Position numbers and translations under genes: made by a program
Origin: an uncultured Peptococcaceae bacterium
GTDB lineage: Bacteria; Bacillota; Desulfotomaculia; Desulfotomaculales; Desulfocucumaceae
Length of the DNA: 20,340 nucleotides
Assembly (NCBI GenBank): GCA_958417755.1
Contig: CATZDY010000042.1
Location: 1 to 20,340, forward strand
Direction of reading: 5' to 3'
In this document: positions 1 through 7,303 of the stretch, piece by piece
Position numbering within the stretch: the stretch's first letter is position 1
Layout of the letters: every line of letters begins with the position of its first letter
The notes under the pieces: generated by a model
Databases searched by the model: none
What the model was told of the DNA's origin: nothing
What the model saw: only the letters and a program-made list of their open reading frames with translations

Positions 1-802
1 CCTCGTCTGGATTTTTCTTTTGATTATAGCATCTTTTTTTCTCCTTTTTCGGACAATCTGTTATGGTGGAGCGTGGAGATAGAATTGCGCTGTTGGGTAG
101 TAATGGAGCAGGCAAAACCACATTGCTCAAGATAATCTGCGGAATTGATAAGGAGTATTCTGGCAGCATTGAATTGGATCAAGCGTTAAAGATTGGCTAT
201 TTTTCACAGGAGTTTGAGCGTTTAGGCGATCAAGCCTCGGTTTTGGATAGTATGACAACCAAGCAAATATCCCTTGAGAATATCCGTCTTCTTTTGGGTT
301 GCTTGCTTTTTCGTAAAGATGAAGTATTTAAGAAAATTGCCAACCTGAGCATGGGAGAAAAAAGCAGAGTAGCCTTTGCCAAGCTTATTTTATGCGGCGC
401 AAATCTGTTGGTTCTGGATGAACCTACCAATTACTTGGACATTGCTTCTACAGAGAGAATTGAGCAGGTGTTGTGTAACTATACAGGTAGTGTCCTCTTG
501 GTATCTCACGATAAATACCTGGTACAAAGGGTGGCCAATAAAATTGTTTTTTTAGAAGAACAAATGCTGACTTTTTATGATGGTGGTTACGCTTATTATA
601 TGCAAAAAAGTAAAGATAAGGAAAAGCTGCTTGATGCGAATAATTAGCAATCAAGGATTATATTTTAGCCTTAGAATGTGAACTAGCTTATTTAGCCGGC
701 CGGTTGGCGGAAAAGCTAGACGAGACAGAAAAGAATAGCGTATCCGCTGCATTTGCTGCAAAATCTGCAGAACTCAATGGATTCCGCAAGTTGGTTGAGT
801 GA
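1..802 (+). pseudogene. ABC-F family ATPase, 3' part, frame-disrupted
   Basis: This is the second ATPase domain of an ABC-F protein (ribosome-associated, often antibiotic-protection ATPases). The longest intact piece, 63-647, carries Walker A GSNGAGKTT, the ABC signature LSMGEKSR, Walker B LLVLDEPTNYLD and the switch histidine in VSHDKYLV. Two pieces lie in other frames. Bases 1-62 in frame 1 read like the strand before Walker A (LDFSFDYSIFFSPFSDNL), and the frame is lost near base 60. After the TAG at 645-647, bases 644-802 in a third frame read a typical ABC-F C-terminal helix (ALECELAYLAGRLAEKLDE) ending at TGA 800-802. The gene therefore has at least two frame changes and starts outside the window. 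The ATG at 63 has no ribosome binding site and is not a true start. Sequencing error is the alternative to gene decay. Confidence 0.75.
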
Positions 803-861
803 GTACGTTATCTAGCTCAAATATCATTGATGCTGAATAAAAATTTAATTTCTATCCAATA

Positions 862-908
862 TAATCCGAACTTATCCTCATAGGGGAGTGGTTCGGATTA
901 TTGTTTTA
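862..908 (+). terminator. Rho-independent terminator of the ABC-F gene
   Basis: A perfect 10-bp inverted repeat (862-871 TAATCCGAAC against 891-900) with a 19-nt loop is followed by a T-rich run (TTGTTTTA). It lies about 60 bp past the decayed ABC-F gene. Confidence 0.7.
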
Positions 909-1124
909 GACACGCCAGAGGTAAAAATGATTACAATTTGTAGGATATTACAACTGTGTTGTTGAGGTGAATGGATTCTCTCTTACGAATAACTTATTAA
1001 AGCAGCTGGATTTGTTGTAATACCCTTAATATGTTTTATGTTAAGTCTTTTTTATAGAAGCAAATTGATTTGCGTATTTTTAATAAGAATAATTATAAGT
1101 GAATAATAATTTTTAGAAAAACTC

Positions 1125-1156
1125 TTGACAAAACTAACTGTAATAATTAATATAAC
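1125..1156 (+). promoter_or_regulatory. Sigma-A-type promoter for the RclA-like gene
   Basis: A perfect -35 TTGACA lies at 1125-1130. The -10 is TAATAT at 1148 (17-bp spacer) or TATAAC at 1151 (20-bp spacer). The surroundings are very AT-rich. Confidence 0.55.
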
Positions 1157-1282
1157 ATATAGAAACTGAAATATATTTTATTACAGATTATTGGTAATAC
1201 ATTTTCTAAAGGAGTAATTAAATCCTATAATGCTTTTTATTGTTGTAAAAATTTTAAATAAAAGATGAAAAGGGGTTGACCT

Positions 1283-2653
1283 ATGAAGCGATATGATGCA
1301 ATTATAATTGGTTTTGGCAAAGGTGGAAAAACATTGGCCAGTGCTTTGGCTGCATCTGGTAAGCAAGTTGCTGTGGTGGAAGGTTCGGAAAAAATGTATG
1401 GAGGAACTTGTATCAATGTGGGTTGTATTCCATCTAAATCTTTGGTACATAGGGCAGAGCAATCCGTGGTACAAGGTGGGGATTTTGAGAAAAAAGCCAG
1501 GCGTTACACAGAGGCAATTCATGAAAAAGCCCGTTTGACTGAGATGCTTCGAAAAAAAAATTACGATAAATTAAATAATAATCCTAATATTACGGTTTTG
1601 ACAGGAACAGCATCTTTTCTGAATGAGCAACAAATTATTGTACATCTGGCGGATCATACTGAAGAATTAGAAGCAAAACAAATTTTTATCAATACTGGTG
1701 CATTGCCGTTTATTCCTCCTATTGAGGGTTTATCAAACAGCCGTTATGTTTATAAAAGCGAAACTTTATTAGAGTTAGAAACCTTACCAAAGCGCTTGGT
1801 TATTATTGGGGGAGGCTATATTGGGATGGAGTTTGCTTCTATTTATGCAAACTTTGGCTCTCAGGTTACAGTGATTCAAGATGGTTCTCTATTTTTACCC
1901 CGTGAAGATGAGGAAATCGCCCAAGAGGTATTACGAAACTTAACCAATCGAGGGGTTAAGGTAATGCTTTCTACTACAATCAAGTCCGTTAAGGATGAAG
2001 GTGGATTTGCTGTCATTACCCTGCTGACAGAATCAGACTCAAAAACCATTGCTGCAGATGCCATTTTAGTAGCTACTGGAAGACGTCCCAATGTAGAAGG
2101 TTTACACTTAGAAGCAGCTGGGGTGGAGCTGACTACCAGAGGCGCAGTGAAAACGGATAAACAGTTACGTACCACTTCCCCTCATATTTGGGCTATGGGA
2201 GATGTTGTTGGAGGTTTACAATTTACTTATATTTCCCTTGATGATTACCGTATTGTAGCATCCCAATTATTGAAAGATGGAAAAAGAAATCTGGAGAATC
2301 GAGGTGCAGTACCTTATAGTGTTTTCTTTTCTCCACCCTTTTCACGGGTTGGGCTAAGCGAAAAGGAAGCACAAGAGCAGGGTTATGAAGTGAAAATTGC
2401 TCGTTTACCTGCTGCAGCCATTCCTAAAGCACAAATATTGGGTCAGCCCATAGGACTTTTAAAAGCTGTGATTGATGCAAAAACGAACTGTATTTTGGGG
2501 GCACATTTATTTTGTGCAGAATCTCATGAGATGATTAATTTAATAAAACTTGCCATGGATGCCAATGTATCGTATACAGTTTTACGCGATAGTATTTTTA
2601 CCCATCCAACGATGAGCGACGGGCTAAATGATTTATTTTCCTCTGTACAATAG
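1283..2653 (+). CDS. FAD-dependent pyridine nucleotide-disulfide oxidoreductase, RclA-like
   Basis: A 456-aa class I flavoprotein disulfide reductase. Residues 5-33 form the FAD-binding Rossmann motif (IIIGFGKGGKTLA), a run typical of the RclA/YkgC group. The redox-active pair is C43/C48 in GGTCINVGCIPSK. Residues about 173-199 (IIGGGYIGMEF) are the NAD(P)H fold, and TSPHIWAMGDVVGG is the second FAD motif. The C-terminal dimer domain ends with FTHPTMSDGLNDLF, where the histidine fits the family's catalytic base. RclA-type enzymes reduce hypothiocyanous acid and protect against reactive chlorine; that role here is by homology only. The ATG at 1283 follows an AGGGG ribosome binding site. The gene stands alone, with its own promoter and terminator. 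Mercuric reductase or lipoamide dehydrogenase is less likely given the GFGKGGKTLA and MYGGTCIN signatures. Confidence 0.85.
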   Translation: MKRYDAIIIGFGKGGKTLASALAASGKQVAVVEGSEKMYGGTCINVGCIPSKSLVHRAEQSVVQGGDFEKKARRYTEAIHEKARLTEMLRKKNYDKLNNNPNITVLTGTASFLNEQQIIVHLADHTEELEAKQIFINTGALPFIPPIEGLSNSRYVYKSETLLELETLPKRLVIIGGGYIGMEFASIYANFGSQVTVIQDGSLFLPREDEEIAQEVLRNLTNRGVKVMLSTTIKSVKDEGGFAVITLLTESDSKTIAADAILVATGRRPNVEGLHLEAAGVELTTRGAVKTDKQLRTTSPHIWAMGDVVGGLQFTYISLDDYRIVASQLLKDGKRNLENRGAVPYSVFFSPPFSRVGLSEKEAQEQGYEVKIARLPAAAIPKAQILGQPIGLLKAVIDAKTNCILGAHLFCAESHEMINLIKLAMDANVSYTVLRDSIFTHPTMSDGLNDLFSSVQ

Positions 2654-2700
2654 TTTATAAAGCAGGTACTGAAATGAGTATGGGGATATGTATTTTATCG

Positions 2701-2733
2701 AAAAAACACCGAAAAAAATTTCGGTGTTTTTTA
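2701..2733 (+). terminator. Rho-independent terminator after the RclA-like gene
   Basis: A 14-bp perfect stem (2701-2714 with 2719-2732, core CACCG/CGGTG) and a 4-nt loop end in a run of six T. It lies about 50 bp after the stop codon. The A-rich left arm could also let it act on the minus strand. Confidence 0.9.
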
Positions 2734-2938
2734 TTGGGAGCAGGAAAAAAGTTTGAATGAATAAAATCTTTTTAAGGAAAAAGTTTTCTTTGGTCTGTTT
2801 TTGTCTATAAAAAAGAGCTGTATTATGGTTGAACTGAAACTGTATCTTTAATGAATAGGATTCATGGGGTGTTTGAAAAATTTTTATGATAAGATAATAA
2901 AAAATCGAATAAATAAACAATTACACACTCTTATTTTG

Positions 2939-2944
2939 TATAAT
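2939..2944 (+). promoter_or_regulatory. Possible -10 element of the 2993 gene
   Basis: A perfect TATAAT lies about 50 bp before the start codon. No recognisable -35 sits at 16-18 bp, so this is a weak call. Confidence 0.35.
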
Positions 2945-2992
2945 AGAAGCAAAATCAATACAATATTGATATTATTCTAAAGAGGTGTAAAG

Positions 2993-3802
2993 TTGGATAA
3001 ACGAGCTAAAGAAATACTGTGTAAATTTTTTTGGCATAATACAGGTTGGAAAGATAAAGAAAGACGTAAGATATCTCAAATAGATTTTGAATATGCAAAA
3101 GCAAAAGGTGTTATGTTTGATGAAATGGAGGTAGTGAAAGAGCATGATGCCTGTATTGAGGCCTTAAAATCATTGGCAAACATCATTTCAAAAGAAAGAG
3201 TTGTAAACAGTTTTTTGTTTAGTTTATCCTCAAGGGAAGTACATCTAAGAAGTGCATTGGCCAGTTGGGCCTTGGCCCATGATATTCCCTTTCACAGCTT
3301 TGTTGCTTATACAGAATCCATGCATGATTATTGGTGTAAGATTTGTTATCAATCTGGTTATGATGGAGTTGATAAACGAGCAATAGATATAAATCTTATG
3401 AATTTTGAAAGGATAAAATGGGGCGGTATTCGTCATAGGGATATTACATATGCTTTATTTGACTTACAGCAATTTATAAAGGAAGAGGAATATATACCCA
3501 CAGAGGAAGATATTCAAATATTAAATGATATATTCTATGCTATAAAAATCTGTAAACCTTTTGATGCTCCCCGTCAATTGGAACATCGTTTAAAGGATGC
3601 TATCCCTTCAAATAAAATGGAAAGGGATTGTTTGATTGAAATTTTTTCTACAATAGGAATTTTAGTTCCAGTAAAACCAAGGACTGTGAGAGGGAGGGGG
3701 ACAGACTTTGGGATAATTGAACATTGGCGAGGAGAGGATGGATATAATAAGGAAAGAATGATGTATTTTTTTAAAGATTTTCTTGATTGTGAATTGATAT
3801 AG
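2993..3802 (+). CDS. Protein of unknown function, 269 aa
   Basis: I do not recognise this family. The start is TTG at 2993, preceded by AGAGGTG at a good distance; there is no ATG at the N-terminus. The protein looks soluble, mixed alpha-helical and charged, with no signal peptide or membrane segment. Visible features are an aromatic N-terminus (ILCKFFWHNTGWKD), a conserved-looking DFEYAKAKGVMFDE segment at about 31-44, a single CxxC (WCKIC, C115/C118), and a basic C-terminal stretch VKPRTVRGRGTDFG at 228-240. It has its own -10 element and is followed 110 bp later by an ATPase gene on the same strand. The two may be co-transcribed, as I see no terminator between them. Confidence 0.75.
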   Translation: MDKRAKEILCKFFWHNTGWKDKERRKISQIDFEYAKAKGVMFDEMEVVKEHDACIEALKSLANIISKERVVNSFLFSLSSREVHLRSALASWALAHDIPFHSFVAYTESMHDYWCKICYQSGYDGVDKRAIDINLMNFERIKWGGIRHRDITYALFDLQQFIKEEEYIPTEEDIQILNDIFYAIKICKPFDAPRQLEHRLKDAIPSNKMERDCLIEIFSTIGILVPVKPRTVRGRGTDFGIIEHWRGEDGYNKERMMYFFKDFLDCELI

Positions 3803-3912
3803 AGTAAATTAAACAACTTACAGGATTTTATGAAAAGGCTTTCTAAAGAATTAGATAGCCATTATTTGTTTTTAGGATATTTTAAAAAGATTTAGACAAT
3901 TGGAGTGATTGC

Positions 3913-4659
3913 ATGATATTAAATCAGATGTATCTTGAGAAGGTTGTTTTACATAAAGAAAAGATAGACCATCAAGATTATATTTATTCTTTACCAATCA
4001 TCAAACATATGAATGAGTTACTTTTTTGTAAACCAGTTACTTTTTTTATAGGAGAAAATGGTTCGGGAAAATCTACCTTAATAGAAGCCATTGCAGTAAA
4101 ATGGGGATTAAACCCTGAAGGAGGTTCAAAAAATTTTTTGTTTCATACCAGAGCCACTCATTCCAATTTGCATCAATATCTGTCCTTAATAAAGGGGTAT
4201 CAAAGGCCAAGGGATAGTTATTTTTTACGGGCAGAAACCTTTTATAATCTTGCTACCAATATGGAGGATTTGGATAGGGAAACAGGTTTGGGTAAAAGGA
4301 TTGTGGATTCTTATGGTGGTAAGTCTTTGCACCAGTGTTCCCATGGAGAAAGTTTTATTCATTTATTGTGCAATCGTTTTGGCGGAAATGGATTATATAT
4401 CTTAGATGAGCCAGAAGCTGCCTTGTCCCCTTCAAGGCAAATGGTTTTATTGAGTCAATTGCATGCATTGGTTGGAGCTAATTCGCAATTTATCATAGCT
4501 ACCCATTCGCCTATTTTACTTGCTTATCCTCAGGCAGAAATTTATGAACTTACATCCGAAGGGATAAAACTAACTTCATATAAAGAAACAGAGCATTATA
4601 TCATAACAAAACAATTTTTAAACAATCCTGAAAAGATGTTACAGTATTTGTTGGGGTGA
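3913..4659 (+). CDS. Small AAA/ABC-type ATPase (COG3910-like), 248 aa
   Basis: A single-domain soluble ATPase of the SMC/Rad50/ABC-like group. Walker A is GENGSGKS (47-54), preceded by the strand PVTFFIG. The signature-like loop is SHGES (143-147). Walker B is LYILDEPEAALS (161-172), and the switch histidine is in IIATHSPILLAYP (194-206). There is no coiled-coil insert and no nuclease domain, so it resembles the stand-alone predicted ATPases of COG3910, whose cellular role is not established. The ATG at 3913 follows TTGGAGTG. The preceding gene (2993) is on the same strand, so a two-gene unit is possible. A membrane transporter ATPase is unlikely because no permease is nearby and the ATHSP motif is of the OLD/SMC-like kind. 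Confidence 0.8.
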   Translation: MILNQMYLEKVVLHKEKIDHQDYIYSLPIIKHMNELLFCKPVTFFIGENGSGKSTLIEAIAVKWGLNPEGGSKNFLFHTRATHSNLHQYLSLIKGYQRPRDSYFLRAETFYNLATNMEDLDRETGLGKRIVDSYGGKSLHQCSHGESFIHLLCNRFGGNGLYILDEPEAALSPSRQMVLLSQLHALVGANSQFIIATHSPILLAYPQAEIYELTSEGIKLTSYKETEHYIITKQFLNNPEKMLQYLLG

Positions 4660-4821
4660 TAACTTGGATGCTCAATTTTAGGATAAGGGGAAATAAAAAT
4701 GAGGTGAAGGGTGAAAGATAAAATGGATTAAAATTTACATATAGCAATAGTAAGAAGATTGCTAACTTCAATATAGGCTGATTTTTGTTCAGCATAAATT
4801 GATAGACTTGACATATTAACA

Positions 4822-4830
4822 TGATATAAT
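4822..4830 (+). promoter_or_regulatory. Extended -10 promoter of the thioredoxin/4Fe-4S operon
   Basis: TGATATAAT is a perfect extended -10 (TGnTATAAT). The TTGACA at 4808 is only 11 bp away and cannot serve as its -35. The leader would be about 70 nt, ending in AAGGAGG (4889-4895) before the ATG at 4904. Confidence 0.55.
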
Positions 4831-4903
4831 TGGAAGAAATAACAGGTTAAACAAAACATAGATAACAATCAAAGAGGATATTGGTAATAAGGAGGAAAGA
4901 TAA

Positions 4904-5509
4904 ATGAAAAAATCCATGATTGCATTGGCAATAAGTGTCATGTTTATGTGCATATGTAGCGGGTGTGGAAAGGATGCTCCACCCCAAGGAGATTGGGGAG
5001 CTGTTCCTCCTAATATTACCAATGATTTGGCAAAAAAGTCAGTGGGGCAGTTTTCTACACAAGATTTGTATGGCTATAAAGTGACGGAAAAAGTATTTAG
5101 TCAAAATGAACTGACTTTGGTTAATGTGTGGGTTACATGGAGTGACACCTGTGTGCAAGGTTTACCTGCCTTAGGGGAGTTGGCAAAGCAATATGAGGGA
5201 GATAGTATTGCTGTAGTGGGTATATTATCAAATGCTGTGGATATACAAACCAATGAACCCCAAGAGGAGATTATCAACACAGGAAAGGAAATAATGCAAA
5301 AGGCAGAAGCTAGTTATGCTGTATGGATACCGGATGCAGGGTTAAGACAGGGGTTATTGCAAGATGTGACAGGGATGCCAACCACATTTTTGGTAAATCG
5401 AGAAGGAAAGATAGTGCGCAAAGTATTTGGCACAAGAAGTATGGAGGATTGGAGTGTTGTGGTGGAAGAGAATAGGGGGGATAAAGATACAGAAAAAGAA
5501 AAGAATTAG
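4904..5509 (+). CDS. TlpA-like thioredoxin-fold lipoprotein with SxxC site
   Basis: A 201-aa exported protein. Residues 1-20 are a signal peptide and C21 the likely lipidated cysteine (CSGC; position -3 is unusual for a lipobox). The thioredoxin fold spans about 48-190: strand LTLVNVWVTW, helix GLPALGELAKQY and the cis-proline region VTGMPTTFLV (P159). The usual WCxxC active site reads WSDTC, so the first, nucleophilic cysteine is serine (S80) and only C83 remains. Family members reduce or shuttle disulfides outside the membrane; without the first cysteine, ordinary oxidoreductase chemistry is doubtful. It is followed by the CXXC mini-protein after 4 bp and then by a 4Fe-4S membrane protein, which suggests a shared electron-transfer job at the membrane. 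The start is supported by AAGGAGG at the right distance. Confidence 0.82.
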   Translation: MKKSMIALAISVMFMCICSGCGKDAPPQGDWGAVPPNITNDLAKKSVGQFSTQDLYGYKVTEKVFSQNELTLVNVWVTWSDTCVQGLPALGELAKQYEGDSIAVVGILSNAVDIQTNEPQEEIINTGKEIMQKAEASYAVWIPDAGLRQGLLQDVTGMPTTFLVNREGKIVRKVFGTRSMEDWSVVVEENRGDKDTEKEKN

Positions 5510-5513
5510 ATAT

Positions 5514-5651
5514 ATGGCAAAATATTTATTGCCAGCCTTTATTTGTTTTACGGGAATGGCGTTTGTGTTTGTTGGTTTTTTCCGGGGAGAAGCTGAAATT
5601 GTGCTGCGCAAAGCGATGTATATCTGTTTGGAGTGCATAGGAATCGGATAA
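5514..5651 (+). CDS. CD1871A-type CXXC mini-membrane protein, 45 aa
   Basis: A short protein with one membrane helix (about 5-22, LLPAFICFTGMAFVFVGF), then GEAEIVLRKA, and a C-terminal CXXC in ICLECIGIG (C38/C41). This matches my recollection of the CD1871A family CXXC motif-containing proteins of Clostridia. The ATG at 5514 starts 4 bp after the upstream stop, and the next gene begins 5 bp after its stop, so translation is probably coupled. A longer in-frame reading back to 5427 overlaps the lipoprotein gene and is not needed. The function is unknown. The CXXC at the membrane face suggests thiol exchange with the neighbouring thioredoxin-fold protein or metal/cluster handling for the 4Fe-4S protein. 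Confidence 0.8.
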   Translation: MAKYLLPAFICFTGMAFVFVGFFRGEAEIVLRKAMYICLECIGIG

Positions 5652-5656
5652 GCAAT

Positions 5657-6523
5657 ATGAGAATACGCCATTTCATTCAAATGTTGTGGACAATCCTGAC
5701 CAATGGGTATATGGTCGGTTTTCTGCAAGGGAAAATTTATCAGGGCAAATTAAAACAGTTTTGTGTCCCTGGGCTTAATTGTTATTCTTGTCCTGGTGCT
5801 TTGGGTGCTTGTCCTATTGGTGCATTACAAGCATTGTTGGGAAGTTGGAAATATCAATTCTCTTTTTATGTAATTGGATTTATTATGGCAATAGGGGCAT
5901 TGTGGGGGCGTTTTGTTTGTGGATATCTATGTCCCTTTGGATTTTTTCAAGATTTGCTTTATAAAATTCCCTTTCCTAAGAAAATCAAAACGTTTTTATG
6001 GGATAAACCTCTTCGCTGGTTTAAATATATCATTTTACTTATTTTTGTGTTTTTGTTGCCCATGTTTGTCGTTGATTTTGTAGGACAAGGGAGCCCTTAT
6101 TTTTGTAAAATTTTATGTCCAGCAGGAACTTTAGAAGGGGGAATCCCTTTGATATTGATAAATCAGGGTTTACAAGAGGCAGCTGGTTGGTTATTTACTT
6201 GGAAACTTTTTGTATTAGGATTGGTAATTTTGCTATCATTCATGATATATCGTCCATTTTGTAAATATATATGTCCTCTAGGTGCCTTGTATTCTTTATT
6301 AAATCCCATAGCCATATACCGTTATCAAGTAGATGAAAATCGCTGTACCCAATGTGGCAGTTGTGCAGATGCTTGTAAAATGAATGTTGTGATGTATCAA
6401 CAACCAAATGCTTTGGAATGTATTCATTGTGGTGATTGTAAAGCTGTTTGTCCACAACAAGCCATTATGCGTGGATTTTATGGTTCCAGTTTAGTTTTTA
6501 TCAAGCACAAGAAGGGTACTTAA
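5657..6523 (+). CDS. 4Fe-4S membrane protein, NapH/YccM-like
   Basis: A 288-aa polytopic membrane iron-sulfur protein. It has several hydrophobic segments (about 65-85, 120-140, 180-205). Cysteine motifs typical of the Fer4_5 type alternate with them: CVPGLNCYSCPGALGACP near the N-terminus, CGYLCPFGFFQD, CKILCPAGT and CKYICPLGA. The C-terminal domain carries two classical ferredoxin motifs, CTQCGSCADAC and CIHCGDCKAVCP. Proteins of this kind pass electrons between quinone or soluble carriers and extracytoplasmic acceptors. I prefer the ATG at 5657 (5 bp after the mini-protein stop) over GTG 5633, which would overlap that gene. It is the last gene of the lipoprotein/CXXC operon. The donor and acceptor are not evident. 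Confidence 0.85.
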   Translation: MRIRHFIQMLWTILTNGYMVGFLQGKIYQGKLKQFCVPGLNCYSCPGALGACPIGALQALLGSWKYQFSFYVIGFIMAIGALWGRFVCGYLCPFGFFQDLLYKIPFPKKIKTFLWDKPLRWFKYIILLIFVFLLPMFVVDFVGQGSPYFCKILCPAGTLEGGIPLILINQGLQEAAGWLFTWKLFVLGLVILLSFMIYRPFCKYICPLGALYSLLNPIAIYRYQVDENRCTQCGSCADACKMNVVMYQQPNALECIHCGDCKAVCPQQAIMRGFYGSSLVFIKHKKGT

Positions 6524-6580
6524 GAGATGGGGAATCTATACAATAAATGCGTATCTGCAGTCTTAGCGTTTGGATATCAA

Positions 6581-6614
6581 AAAATCCCTTCAGGGCAAAA
6601 CCCGAAGGGATTTT
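6581..6614. terminator. Bidirectional terminator between convergent genes
   Basis: The stem AAAATCCCTTC(A)GGG / CCCGAAGGGATTTT has one bulged base and a CAAAA loop. It lies between the 4Fe-4S gene (plus) and the cold-shock gene (minus). The T-run is stronger in the minus direction (TTTTTT), so it mainly serves the cold-shock gene. Confidence 0.85.
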
Positions 6615-6631
6615 ATCAGCTTAAAAGCAAG

Positions 6632-6832
6632 TTAGGCGATACAAACATTGGCAGCTTGCAAGCCACGGTTGCCTTCAGTAATATCAAAAGTAACCCTTTG
6701 TCCTTCGTTTAATGTTTTATATCCATCAGATTGAATGGCAGAAAAATGCACAAATACATCATCTCCACCGTCCATTGATATAAATCCATATCCTTTTTCC
6801 GCATTAAACCATTTTACTGTACCATTATTCAT
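6632..6832 (-). CDS. Cold-shock domain protein (CspA family)
   Basis: A full-length 66-aa single cold-shock domain protein that binds single-stranded RNA/DNA. The RNP1 motif KGYGFI and RNP2 motif VFVHF are intact, and the opening GTVKWFNAEKGYGFI is the family signature. GGAGG at 6842-6846 lies at normal spacing upstream of the ATG. The gene is monocistronic, with a perfect consensus promoter (6971-6999), a leader of about 130 nt containing a long hairpin, and its own terminator. Such leaders are a regular site of control for cold-shock genes, acting through RNA structure. Confidence 0.95.
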   Translation of the reverse strand: MNNGTVKWFNAEKGYGFISMDGGDDVFVHFSAIQSDGYKTLNEGQRVTFDITEGNRGLQAANVCIA

Positions 6833-6882
6833 GTATCGGTACCTCCAATATATTATTCATTTGTATTTGGCTGAAAATAAAA

Positions 6883-6943
6883 ATTTCGCACAATTTGTAA
6901 ATCATGTAAATACTGCTTTCATGATTTACAAATTATGCGAAAT
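6883..6943 (-). promoter_or_regulatory. 24-bp leader hairpin of the cold-shock gene
   Basis: Arms 6883-6906 and 6920-6943 are complementary over 24 positions with a 13-nt loop. The one mismatch (6891/6935) becomes a G-U wobble on the minus-strand RNA and a C-A mismatch on the plus strand, so the structure fits the cold-shock mRNA. Downstream on that RNA comes UUUUAUUUUC, as in an intrinsic terminator, although the start codon lies a further 50 nt on. This is a candidate attenuator or temperature-responsive leader element. Confidence 0.75.
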
Positions 6944-6970
6944 CATTAGATACAGCTAAAATACTTTTCT

Positions 6971-6999
6971 ATTATAACTTGATATTTATCTTTTGTCAA
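6971..6999 (-). promoter_or_regulatory. Perfect sigma-A promoter of the cold-shock gene
   Basis: On the minus strand, TTGACA (6994-6999), a 17-bp spacer and TATAAT (6971-6976) match the consensus at all 12 positions. Transcription should start near 6964. Confidence 0.9.
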
Positions 7000-7162
7000 T
7001 GCTTAAATAAATTTTTAATCTATAATTCAAGACATAAATTCTATTTTAGTAGTCCTCTTTAAGTATAGAACAGGGAAATTTGATGGGATGGTTCAAAAGG
7101 ATTGATAAACTTTTTAAAACAGCATTTTAGAACAAATATACATAATAAGAAAATCAGTATGA

Positions 7163-7191
7163 TTGAAAAAAAAGGTAAAAAGTGTTATGAT
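7163..7191 (+). promoter_or_regulatory. Promoter of the DUF362 gene
   Basis: TTGAAA (7163-7168), a 17-bp spacer and TATGAT (7186-7191), with TG at -15/-14 as in an extended -10. The leader is about 105 nt. Confidence 0.65.
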
Positions 7192-7303
7192 TAAAAACTA
7201 TAAGAATAAAATCCACGATATGTAAATATAAAGAAGCTGGGCAGTTGTCAAAAAAACTTGTTGTGCGGATAAAAAGAAAATGCGGTAAAGGAGTTAATAA
7301 GTT

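Larger units (their letters stand above)
803..1282. other. 480-bp AT-rich intergenic region
   Basis: The region contains the ABC-F terminator at its left end and a sigma-A-like promoter at 1125-1156 feeding the flavoprotein gene. The leader downstream of that promoter is about 120 nt. I see no convincing coding sequence or RNA gene in the rest. Confidence 0.6.
2654..2992. other. 339-bp intergenic region
   Basis: It holds the terminator at 2701-2733, a -10 element TATAAT at 2939-2944 without a good -35, and the small palindrome CAATATTG near 2961-2968 ahead of the next gene. I see no gene in it. Confidence 0.5.
6833..7303. other. 471-bp divergent intergenic region
   Basis: It contains the cold-shock leader and promoter on the minus strand (6833-6999), and a promoter at 7163-7191 for the DUF362 gene on the plus strand. 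The AT-rich stretch 7000-7160 between them shows nothing I can name. Confidence 0.6.

Noticed and set aside
1230..1268. 12-codon frame upstream of the RclA-like gene, as a leader peptide
   Set aside because: The nearest AAAGGAG is 15 bases from its ATG, too far, and the codons show no regulatory theme.
4777..4797. GCTGA/TCAGC inverted repeat as terminator of the ATPase gene
   Set aside because: Only five base pairs, with no T-run after it.
4808..4830. TTGACA followed by TATAAT as a -35/-10 pair
   Set aside because: The spacer is only 11 bp. The -10 is better read as an extended -10 acting alone.
6527..6712. Plus-strand frame overlapping the cold-shock gene
   Set aside because: It is antisense to a well-supported cold-shock gene, crosses a terminator and shows no protein-like pattern.
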